From: Halobacteriales archaeon
Lineage (GTDB): Archaea > Halobacteriota > Halobacteria > Halobacteriales > SKSH01
DNA length: 10,054 nt
Assembly: GCA_007118075.1 (NCBI GenBank)
Contig: SKSH01000008.1
Span: 1 to 10,054 of the forward strand
Reading direction: 5' to 3'
Each line of letters opens with the position of its first letter. The first letter of the stretch is position 1. The notes under the pieces are model-generated. The model was not told the DNA's origin. It saw only the letters and a program-made list of their open reading frames with translations, and did no database searches. Positions 1 to 5,921 of the stretch are shown here, in pieces. A program made the position numbers and the translations under genes.

Positions 1-76
1 ATAAGTCCTGAATTTACTGAAAACTTGGTTTTACACTGTGCATTCGATATTCGCGTCGCATCCCAAGGGCAAACGG

Positions 77-83
77 TTTCTAT
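77..83 (+). promoter_or_regulatory. Putative TATA element of the carboxylase gene
   Basis: A TTTCTAT element begins 28 bp before the ATG at 105 and is preceded by the purine-rich AAACGG, a possible BRE (transcription factor B recognition element). No Shine-Dalgarno lies before the ATG. This spacing fits a leaderless haloarchaeal transcript. The rest of bases 1-104 is A/T-richer non-coding sequence with no recognisable gene end. Confidence 0.45.
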
Positions 84-104
84 CTCACCGTGTAGCCTAT
101 CGCT

Positions 105-1817
105 ATGCGAGTTCGTATCGGTGAGGATGCCAGTGAGGAGGAGGCGCACGCCATCGCCTCGGCACTCGCTGAGCGTTTCGGTGAGCAAGTCGAGGTCTTC
201 GCTGGGGATGCATCAGACGCCATCGCCGTCGAAGGGTCGACGGCCGAACCCCCATCAACCGAGGAGGATGACCTCGGGCCGACCGAACGTGAAGCGCAGC
301 TCTGGGAGGACATCCGACAGGTCGAGGAGGGTGGCCATGAGAAATACAAAGAGCGCCTACCCGGGCAGGGCAAGCTCTTCGTCCGCGATCGCCTCGAGCT
401 CTGGTTCGGTGAGAATGGCCTCAACTTCGAGGATGGCCGCTTCGCCGAGTGGGATGCCGAGGATCGATTGCCTGCAGATGGATTGTTGACCGGGGCTGCC
501 ACGTTCGAGGGGCGCGACCTTCATGTGATGGCCAACGACTTCACGGTCAAGGCCGGGAGCATGGCCGAGAAAGGGGTCGAGAAGTTCCTCCGCATGCAAG
601 AACGAGCGATGAAGACCGGCCGACCGGTGTTGTATCTGATGGACTCATCAGGCGGCCGTATCGACCAACAGACCGGCTTCTTCGCCAATCGTGAGGGCAT
701 CGGGAAGTACTATTACAACCACTCGTTGCTGTCTGGTTACGTCCCGCAGATCTGTGTCCTCTATGGCCCGTGTATCGCCGGCGCTGCATACACGCCGGTA
801 TTCGCGGATTTCACCGTCATGGTCGAGGGGATGTCCTCGATGGCGATCGCGAGCCCACGCATGGTCAAGATGGTGACCGGCGAGGACATCGATCTCGAGA
901 CCCTCGGTGGCCCCGAGGTACATGCTACACATTCAGGCAGCGCCGATCTCATCGCTAGCGACGAAGAACACGCCCGCGAGCTCGTCGCCGACCTGATCGG
1001 CTACCTCCCAGATCGGGCGGGAGAAACTCCACCGAGGACGAGATCGCAACCACCAGCCAGGTCTCCCGAGGGTATCGATTCGGTCGTCCCACAGGAACCC
1101 AACCGTGGCTATGACATCTGGGATGTAATCGATCGGATCGTCGATGCAGACTCGACGTTCGAGCTCAAAGCCGCATATGGCCCGGAGATCGTCACCGCCT
1201 TCGCCCGGATGGACGGCCGACCCATCGGCATCGTCGCGAATCAACCAAATCACCGTGCCGGGGCGATCTTCCCCGACTCAGCCCGCAAGGCCGCGGAGTT
1301 CATCTGGACGTGCGATGCGTACGAGATCCCCCTGTTGTACCTCTGTGATACGCCGGGCTTCATGGCTGGAAGCCAGGTCGAGAAGGATGGCATCCTCGAG
1401 GCCGGCAAGAAGATGATCTACGCCACTTCAGAGGCGACGGTACCCAAGCAGAGTGTCATCGTCCGCAAGGCCTATGGGGCTGGTATCTATGCGATGAGCG
1501 GTCCTGCCTACGATACCGAGAGCGTCCTCTCGCTGCCATCGGGTGAGATCGCCATCATGGGGCCCGAGGCGGCGATTAATGCGGTCTACAAGCGGAAGCT
1601 CGATGCCATCGAAGATGCGGACGAGCGCGTAGCGCGCGAACAGGAACTGCGTGAGGAGTACCGCCGAGATATCGATGCCAAGCGGATGGCAAGTGAGGTC
1701 GTCATTGACGATATCGTCCCACCGAGCCAGCTAAGAGCGGAGCTCCTTGCTCGCTTCGAACACTACCGCGAGGTCACGAAGCTTCGACCGGACAAGAAGC
1801 ACGGGACGATCCTCTGA
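105..1817 (+). CDS. Biotin-dependent acyl-CoA carboxylase, carboxyltransferase (beta) subunit with N-terminal extension
   Basis: The 570-residue protein transfers carboxyl from carboxybiotin to an acyl-CoA such as propionyl-, acetyl- or methylcrotonyl-CoA in the cytoplasm. The crotonase-fold carboxyltransferase starts near residue 60. Its N-terminal half has the first oxyanion-hole segment GPCIAGAAY (221-229). Its C-terminal half has DTPGF (415-419) and the second one, RKAYGAGIYAM (454-464). The protein ends in a basic KLRPDKKHG tail typical of the family. A low-complexity linker (about 305-330) joins the halves. Residues 1-57 are additional: a short Glu/Ala helix-like stretch (DASEEEAHAIASALAERF, 8-25) and an acidic linker. 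This resembles, by inference only, the small PccX/epsilon-type subunit encoded separately in some haloarchaea and actinobacteria. The ATG at 105 has a well-placed TATA element. No biotin carboxylase or biotin carrier gene is in the window, so the partner subunit lies elsewhere. The substrate cannot be assigned. Confidence 0.93.
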   Translation: MRVRIGEDASEEEAHAIASALAERFGEQVEVFAGDASDAIAVEGSTAEPPSTEEDDLGPTEREAQLWEDIRQVEEGGHEKYKERLPGQGKLFVRDRLELWFGENGLNFEDGRFAEWDAEDRLPADGLLTGAATFEGRDLHVMANDFTVKAGSMAEKGVEKFLRMQERAMKTGRPVLYLMDSSGGRIDQQTGFFANREGIGKYYYNHSLLSGYVPQICVLYGPCIAGAAYTPVFADFTVMVEGMSSMAIASPRMVKMVTGEDIDLETLGGPEVHATHSGSADLIASDEEHARELVADLIGYLPDRAGETPPRTRSQPPARSPEGIDSVVPQEPNRGYDIWDVIDRIVDADSTFELKAAYGPEIVTAFARMDGRPIGIVANQPNHRAGAIFPDSARKAAEFIWTCDAYEIPLLYLCDTPGFMAGSQVEKDGILEAGKKMIYATSEATVPKQSVIVRKAYGAGIYAMSGPAYDTESVLSLPSGEIAIMGPEAAINAVYKRKLDAIEDADERVAREQELREEYRRDIDAKRMASEVVIDDIVPPSQLRAELLARFEHYREVTKLRPDKKHGTIL

Positions 1818-1818
1818 G

Positions 1819-2355
1819 ATGGGTCCGGAGTCTGACCGGGTCGAGCCCGGCGATATTGCCCCAGATTTTCAGCGCCCAGGGGTGGACCGGGGCGAGTTCG
1901 CCATGTACGATCTACATCGGGTGCTCGAGTACGGCGAGGCGGTCTTGCTCGTGTTCGCCCCGACCGACTTCCTGAAGCTCCCGACGGACACCTTCATCGC
2001 ATTTGGTGACCGTGGTTGGACGAACCGACAGGGATTGACGATCTGGGGGCTCACCGGTGACAGCATCTTCTCACATCATCAATATGCGGCAGAGTATGAC
2101 CTCGATCTGGCGCTATTGAGCGATTTCCACACCGGTGCGGCGAGCAATTACGGCCTCGCCATCGACAACTGGGAGGGCCATGGAACGACCCCATCGTGGG
2201 CGTGGGTATTCATCGACGGCGACTGGGTCGTCAGACGCGTTTGGGAGTCACCACCGACGCCGAACTGGGAGCTCCCACCGGTCGGATTGTTCATCGACGC
2301 AATCGCCGAGCACACCAATATCCACCTCGATCCGCTCGACCTTGCGGTGGAGTGA
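1819..2355 (+). CDS. Cysteine-less peroxiredoxin-like (AhpC/TSA fold) protein
   Basis: The 178-residue protein has the layout of a peroxiredoxin. GDIAPDF lies at 11-17, the beta strand and loop VFAPTDFLKLPTD at 45-57, GLTGDSIFSHHQYAAEYDL at 77-95, LLSD at 99-102 and NYGL at 110-113. A strand ending WVFIDGD lies at 129-135. There is no cysteine anywhere. The peroxidatic Cys of the PxxxTxxC loop is replaced by L54/P55, and the Arg normally found before the FxID strand is W127. It therefore cannot be a thiol peroxidase, although the fold appears intact. It is rich in Trp (8 residues). The ATG is one base beyond the carboxylase stop codon (TGA-G-ATG), so the two genes are almost certainly co-transcribed and translation may be coupled. 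The frame stays open upstream into the carboxylase, but the ATG at 1819 is the start that matches the beginning of the fold. It may be a scaffold, accessory or binding protein of the carboxylase; its function is unknown. Confidence 0.85.
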   Translation: MGPESDRVEPGDIAPDFQRPGVDRGEFAMYDLHRVLEYGEAVLLVFAPTDFLKLPTDTFIAFGDRGWTNRQGLTIWGLTGDSIFSHHQYAAEYDLDLALLSDFHTGAASNYGLAIDNWEGHGTTPSWAWVFIDGDWVVRRVWESPPTPNWELPPVGLFIDAIAEHTNIHLDPLDLAVE

Positions 2356-2370
2356 GCGGGGACCGGTTGG

Positions 2371-2688
2371 TTATCCGAACGTAAGCACTTGATTTCGGGT
2401 CTCAACGAGTTCGAGGAGGTCGCCCATCGTTACCCGTGGTCGCAGTTCACCCTCTTCGATATCCCGCGAATCCATGCATGTCCCACAGGCTGCCAGCACA
2501 CCACCCTCGTTGATGAACTTACGGAGGACACCACGTGGATTGAATTTCTCGTGAGTGAGATCGGCAGCCTCAACGCCATCACCAAGGAGGAACGTCTCGA
2601 CGTTGTGGCCTACCTCGAGCGCTTTGTTCGCGAGTCGGAACGCATTGAAGACGGTCTCAGGGTCGTTTGTGGTGATGATGAGATTCAG
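2371..2688 (-). CDS. DsrE-family protein without a standard start codon (CTG start, or amber-interrupted gene)
   Basis: Reading the minus strand from 2688 gives an open frame of 105 codons starting LNLIITTNDPETVFNAFRL. It contains the family signature GGVLAACGTCMDSRDI (62-77), with C68 and C71 as the reactive CxxC pair. It ends in a TMGDLLELVE / VLTFG tail typical of DsrE-like domains, which act in sulfur relay or persulfide handling. Length and fold order match a complete DsrE domain of about 105-110 residues. The start is odd. The codon before CTG (2688) is TAG (2691-2689), and the one before that is ATG (2694-2692). There is no in-frame ATG, GTG or TTG at a suitable place. Either CTG initiates, or codon 2 (perhaps AAG or GAG originally) has mutated to amber, or there is a base error. 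The nearest purine-rich motif (GAGGAGGGG on the minus strand, 2736-2728) is more than 30 nt upstream, too far for a Shine-Dalgarno. It lies 56 bp downstream of the MaoC gene, probably in the same transcript, and converges on the redoxin-like gene with a 15-bp gap. Confidence 0.72.
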   Translation of the reverse strand: MNLIITTNDPETVFNAFRLANKALEVGHNVETFLLGDGVEAADLTHEKFNPRGVLRKFINEGGVLAACGTCMDSRDIEEGELRPRVTMGDLLELVETRNQVLTFG

Positions 2689-2744
2689 CTACATGGTTGA
2701 CACTTCGCACCAGGGAGAGAACTCCGGTTTGGTTGGACCCCTCC

Positions 2745-3194
2745 TCAGTTAGGGTTCCGCTCTGCGAGCACCGTCCGGTCGAATCGACAGACGAGTTCGT
2801 CGTCCTGATTGAACACTTCGACGTGCATGGTGACGACACCCCGTTCCTCATCGCTGGTGAGCCGCTTGTCGACGACCGTCGACTGAGCGCGGATGGTGTC
2901 CCCGTGGAACACGGGCGCCGGATGCTCAACGTTATCGTAACCGAGGTTCGCCACGACGGTCCCGTCGGTCGTCTCTGGGATGGTCATCCCCACGGCGAGG
3001 CTCATCGTGTACAGGCCATTGACGAGCCGCTCGCCAAAACGGGTCTTTGCGGCGAACTCGGCATCGAGGTGCAGCGGTTGTTGATTCATCGTCATGTCAC
3101 AGAACGCCTGATTATCACGCTCGCTGATCGTCCGCCGTCGAGGGTGCTCGATGATCTCATCGACGGTGAACTCCTCATAACAGCGCCCGGTCAT
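2745..3194 (-). CDS. MaoC-family enoyl-CoA hydratase (hot-dog fold)
   Basis: The 149-residue protein starting MTGRCYEEFTVDEII is a single-hot-dog MaoC hydratase. The diagnostic segment is MTMNQQPLHLDAEFAAKTRF (34-53), the active-site loop and helix, followed by GERLVNGLYTMSLAVGM (54-70) and a strand region containing PVFHGDTIRAQSTV. H42 is the catalytic His. In R-specific hydratases such as PhaJ the loop reads GDxNPxH; here the Asp position is N37 and the Asn position is Q39, a variant that may be a subfamily trait. Members of this group hydrate mesaconyl-CoA, itaconyl-CoA or related unsaturated CoA esters, and the divergent CitE-type lyase next door supports such a role by inference. The frame extends upstream to 3293, but those codons cross the lyase promoter and do not match the family, so the ATG at 3194 is chosen. 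A T-rich element (CTTTTTGG on the minus strand, about 3226-3219) lies 25-30 bp upstream. Confidence 0.87.
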   Translation of the reverse strand: MTGRCYEEFTVDEIIEHPRRRTISERDNQAFCDMTMNQQPLHLDAEFAAKTRFGERLVNGLYTMSLAVGMTIPETTDGTVVANLGYDNVEHPAPVFHGDTIRAQSTVVDKRLTSDEERGVVTMHVEVFNQDDELVCRFDRTVLAERNPN

Positions 3195-3286
3195 GCCAGC
3201 GCCTGTGCGTGGCGTCGCCAAAAAGCCGCCGGCCGACGCGTCAGCAACGGCCATCCTTATACCATCACCCATCGGGGCTTTCACAC
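3195..3286. promoter_or_regulatory. Divergent promoter region between MaoC hydratase and CitE-like lyase
   Basis: On the plus strand, TTATAC at 3257-3262 starts 30 bp before the lyase ATG and suits leaderless transcription. On the minus strand, CTTTTTGG at 3226-3219 is at the equivalent distance from the hydratase ATG. The core around 3255-3262 (CCTTATACC, reading GGTATAAGG on the other strand) could also be used in either direction. Sharing 92 bp suggests the two genes are regulated together. Confidence 0.5.
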
Positions 3287-4120
3287 ATGCCACGACGGAG
3301 CGTGCTCTTCACCCCCGGAGACCAGCATGACATGCTCATGGGGGCGCTCGATTCAGCGGCTGATGTCGTCGTCTTCGACCTCGAGGACGGGGTGTCCACC
3401 GATGACACCCCCACAGCCCGTGAGACGATCGTCGAGGTCCTGACCGCCGTTGAGACGGCCTCGGTCGAGGTGCTCATCAGGCTCAACCCACCGGAGGTCG
3501 GTGCTCAGGAGGACCTCGAGGTGCTCAAAGCACTGACCGCAGGATCGTTTCCCGACGGTTTCGTCCTCCCGAAGGTCAATACCCCTTCGACGGTCGATGC
3601 GTACCGAAGACACATCGAGGCGGCGGGCTTTGACACCGAGCTTTGGTGTCTGCTCGAATCACCCGCCGGTGTGCTCGATGCCCGAGCGATAGCCGACGAA
3701 TCCGGGGTGTCGACGTTGGTCTTCGGCGGTGAGGACTACATCGCAGCAGTCGGCGGGATCAGAACACGGGCCAATACGGAGTTGCTCTATGCCAGACAGC
3801 GGACCGTCGCTGCTGCGGCAGCTGCTGGTATCATTGCCATCGACGGGATCACCAGCGTCCTTGAGGACACTGAGCGTGTGAGGTCAGATGCGACCGAAGC
3901 CGCTACCTTCGGCTTCGATGGCAAGCTCGCCATCCATCCGGCACAGCTCGATCCGATCAACGAGGCATTCACCCCCGATGCAGAGCAGGTCGAGTGGGCG
4001 AGGCGGGTCATCGAGGCAGTCGAAGCCAGCGATGCAGGGGTACTCCGTGTCGACGGCGAGATGATCGATGCACCGCTCATCAAGCGGGCGAGGCGGATTC
4101 TTGATATCGCCGACGGGTAG
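3287..4120 (+). CDS. HpcH/HpaI (CitE-like) C-C lyase family protein
   Basis: This 277-residue TIM-barrel protein belongs to the CitE / malyl-CoA lyase / citramalyl-CoA lyase family, which cleaves (or hydrolyses) 3-hydroxyacyl-CoA esters using Mg2+. Visible motifs are RSVLFTPGD (4-12) at the N-terminus, VVFDLEDGV (28-36), and R65 in LIRLNPP, which binds substrate carboxylate. E124 in LLESPAGV and D150 in FGGEDYIA are the metal ligands, and FGFDGKLAIHPAQ (208-220) is also present. All key residues are present. At 277 residues it is of CitE length, shorter than the longer beta-methylmalyl-CoA lyases. The start at 3287 matches the family N-terminus and has a TATA element 30 bp upstream; the frame is open further upstream but non-homologous. 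Together with the divergent hydratase it suggests cleavage of a hydrated C4-C5 CoA ester: methylmalyl- or citramalyl-CoA, or malyl-CoA hydrolysis as reported for a haloarchaeal CitE homologue. Substrate is not determinable here. Confidence 0.9.
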   Translation: MPRRSVLFTPGDQHDMLMGALDSAADVVVFDLEDGVSTDDTPTARETIVEVLTAVETASVEVLIRLNPPEVGAQEDLEVLKALTAGSFPDGFVLPKVNTPSTVDAYRRHIEAAGFDTELWCLLESPAGVLDARAIADESGVSTLVFGGEDYIAAVGGIRTRANTELLYARQRTVAAAAAAGIIAIDGITSVLEDTERVRSDATEAATFGFDGKLAIHPAQLDPINEAFTPDAEQVEWARRVIEAVEASDAGVLRVDGEMIDAPLIKRARRILDIADG

Positions 4121-4123
4121 GGT

Positions 4124-4135
4124 GATGAGCTCATC
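4124..4135. repeat. 12-bp perfect palindrome after the lyase gene
   Basis: GATGAGCTCATC reads identically on both strands and lies 3 bp after the lyase stop codon. It is the first of three dyads in the convergent spacer 4121-4291, which has no gene. There is no T tract after it. Confidence 0.5.
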
Positions 4136-4146
4136 TCGCCAACTCA

Positions 4147-4163
4147 TCTCAGGCTTACTGAGA
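4147..4163. repeat. Short inverted repeat (possible hairpin)
   Basis: TCTCAG and CTGAGA flank a 5-nt loop (GCTTA), giving a 6-bp stem 26 bp beyond the lyase stop codon. No oligo-T follows, so a terminator role is uncertain. Confidence 0.4.
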
Positions 4164-4200
4164 GTACCGCCACCAAGCAGCAGGTATGCCAGTGGACTGG

Positions 4201-4214
4201 GTGAATTAATTCAC
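4201..4214. repeat. 14-bp perfect palindrome GTGAATTAATTCAC
   Basis: A continuous perfect palindrome with an A/T core lies in the middle of the convergent spacer, in otherwise more G/C-rich sequence. Its form resembles a dimeric repressor operator, but there is no gene start close by on either strand. Confidence 0.5.
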
Positions 4215-4291
4215 TCCGCAACGACCGGATCTTAGCTCAGCACCCATAATGTCGAACCGACGCTTTCGACTCGGCGACGAATGATTTCCTT

Positions 4292-5467
4292 CTACGACAC
4301 CTCGAATTCTATGAAGAATCCTTTGGTGAGTGGATCTGGGATCTCCGAGATGAGTGCGTGGGTGCCCGGCTCGAGGTCCGCCTCGAAGTATGCGGTGTAT
4401 GGTTCGTTCACGATGAAGTTTTCATCCATTCCTTGGAGGTTCTCATGGACCCCACCAAGCCATGTCGCAGGTCCGGGATTCTCGCTCGTTGAGACGTGGG
4501 CACCGCGATCTGCGTACGTACCGCTGAACTCGTCATCGTACACGTCCGAATCGACGACGTCCATCCATGCATCCACCTGTTCAGCATCGGTGCCATCCTC
4601 GTATCGGATGAGGTGTACATCGTGACCGAAGAAGCCGTGTTCATGGATCATGTTGTTCTCGATCGTCACACCGAAGATGTGGTGTCCTGATTGGACCTCT
4701 CCCGAATCGAACCCCACGGTCAACCCATTCTCGTTCGAGAGGGTCACCTCGAGGGTCGGCTCGGGTTCGGCCATCTCAGATTCTGTCTCAGTGACCTCGA
4801 ATCCTTTGAGCATGCCGTGAGCGACGTGGAACTGGTGGTCACCGTCCAGCACGTAGCACTCGATCATGTATCTGCCTGGATCGAGGTTGACTGTCGTCCG
4901 TGATTGCTCCCCACTACTGACCAATCCCGGTCCACCGATGTATTCGATCAGGTGTACGATATCGGGCTGCCGGTAGGGGGAGTCCTCCTCCGTCAGCATG
5001 CCGAACAACTCCCAGAGGGGAATCTCTCCGGCGGTCCAATGATTCCAGGCATTCTGTAACGGCTCGTAAAACGCGTTCACGTATCGCTCTTCGAGGGTGG
5101 CTCCTGGAAAATCGTCGAGTCCGTCGACGACCGCATCCGGTAGCTTGAGGATTAGCCCGTGATGGGTCGTACCCGACAGGTTATCAAGGGTGAACGTCGT
5201 CCAGCCCGCAGGAATCTCCTCTCGATCTAGGTCGAATATGTAGTGGCCGCCGTTGGCCCGTTGATGTTCGGCGGTGACCGTAACAACTTCTTCTACCTCC
5301 TCCTCCGGTGTCGGGGTCGGTATTGGGTCCAGTGTTGGCGTCGGGGTAGCCTCCGGGTCGTCATCATCCCCGAGGCAGCCGGCCAGTCCGACCGTAGCGG
5401 GGCCACAGAGACCGGCGCAGATTGCTTTCAATACGGTGCGTCTATCGTGTGGGTTACGTGATGTCAT
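4292..5467 (-). CDS. Tat-exported lipoprotein with two cupredoxin-like domains
   Basis: The 391-residue protein begins with a twin-arginine signal (R9-R10 in DRRTVLK), a short hydrophobic stretch and the lipobox LAGC with C31 as the lipidated residue. It is predicted to be exported folded and anchored outside the membrane. An Asp-rich and then Thr/Pro-rich linker (33-60) is typical of haloarchaeal surface lipoproteins. Two related beta-rich halves follow (about 62-226 and 238-391). Each begins with an IF/HIF strand, has a His-containing turn (T101-H102-H103; H275-E-H277) and ends with a PG(R/T) turn and a KGF strand. The first half keeps a plausible type-1 copper set: H102 or H103, C204, H214 and M219 (HVAHGMLKGF resembles the plastocyanin His-x4-Met loop). 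The second half has no Cys or Met there. An insert of about 85 residues separates the first His from the Cys. The start at 5467 is fixed by the Tat signal, although the frame is open upstream to a GTG at 5734. Likely an electron carrier, copper-binding or sensor protein; the role is unproven. Confidence 0.82.
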   Translation of the reverse strand: MTSRNPHDRRTVLKAICAGLCGPATVGLAGCLGDDDDPEATPTPTLDPIPTPTPEEEVEEVVTVTAEHQRANGGHYIFDLDREEIPAGWTTFTLDNLSGTTHHGLILKLPDAVVDGLDDFPGATLEERYVNAFYEPLQNAWNHWTAGEIPLWELFGMLTEEDSPYRQPDIVHLIEYIGGPGLVSSGEQSRTTVNLDPGRYMIECYVLDGDHQFHVAHGMLKGFEVTETESEMAEPEPTLEVTLSNENGLTVGFDSGEVQSGHHIFGVTIENNMIHEHGFFGHDVHLIRYEDGTDAEQVDAWMDVVDSDVYDDEFSGTYADRGAHVSTSENPGPATWLGGVHENLQGMDENFIVNEPYTAYFEADLEPGTHALISEIPDPLTKGFFIEFEVS

Positions 5468-5921
5468 TATTGTTGTTCTCCCCAAATTGTCAGATGTGAT
5501 GTCTGTCAGCCCGATTCGACAACCGGCAACTGTTGATCGGTGAAGATCGTGGCCATCGATCGGCAGACTGGCGTCGTCAAGCCAAATGATCTCGAACCCA
5601 GACTGCCTACCTGCAGGCCCTCCATCTGGGCGGTTCGTGGGCCGTTCGCTTGTCGATAGCATTGGCTCACCAATTGGTATGTGGACCCGATCGCCACTGA
5701 CCACCATCCAGAAGATCGGGTCGATGGGTACCACGAGGGAGTTTTGTATAAAGTTGAGCGCAAATCCATTTGTGCAATATCATTGTCACATCTGCGCCGA
5801 CGACTCGGCATGATGCATTGATTCTACAACTTTGGTGGATAGGTACGCCACGACTGACTCCACATACACTGAACTCGCCGATCAGAATTCGAGTACATCC
5901 CACCGTGAGTCGCCGGGGTGC
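5468..5921 (-). other. 454-bp intergenic region; probable long leader and promoter of the lipoprotein gene
   Basis: No convincing gene is seen here. The lipoprotein reading frame is open upstream to 5734, but that segment lies before a complete Tat signal and is probably untranslated. Just before the ATG there is no TATA element at the leaderless distance, only a weak GGGGAG about 12 nt away. The best core promoter lies at 5747-5775, which would give a leader of roughly 250 nt. An imperfect dyad (AGATGTGATGTCT, 5493-5505) lies near the start codon. The part 5776-5921 between the promoter and the regulator stop is A/T-richer and holds nothing recognisable. Confidence 0.5.
5747..5775 (-). promoter_or_regulatory. 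TATA box with adjacent upstream dyad (possible operator)
   Basis: On the minus strand TTTATA (5752-5747) is a good haloarchaeal TATA box. Five bases upstream lies the dyad GCACAAAT-GG-ATTTGCGC (5775-5758), 8-bp arms with one G/T mismatch and a 2-bp centre. That is where activators or repressors contact DNA next to the BRE. The TATA core could also work on the plus strand, but no plus-strand gene follows. The site lies between the regulator gene and the lipoprotein gene. Confidence 0.5.

Noticed and set aside
25..489. Plus-strand frame of 154 codons overlapping the carboxylase start
   Set aside because: Arg/Ser-rich translation typical of a frame-shifted shadow of the carboxylase gene.
2389..2700. 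Plus-strand open frame of 103 codons
   Set aside because: It is antisense to the DsrE gene, whose minus-strand frame has a clear family signature; the plus translation matches nothing recognisable.
2697..3443. Plus-strand open frame of 248 codons
   Set aside because: Antisense shadow of the MaoC hydratase, running past the lyase start in another frame; no family motifs.
5506..5811. Minus-strand open frame of 101 codons in the long intergenic region
   Set aside because: The composition is Arg/Ser-rich and not halophilic, with no motif; more likely chance.
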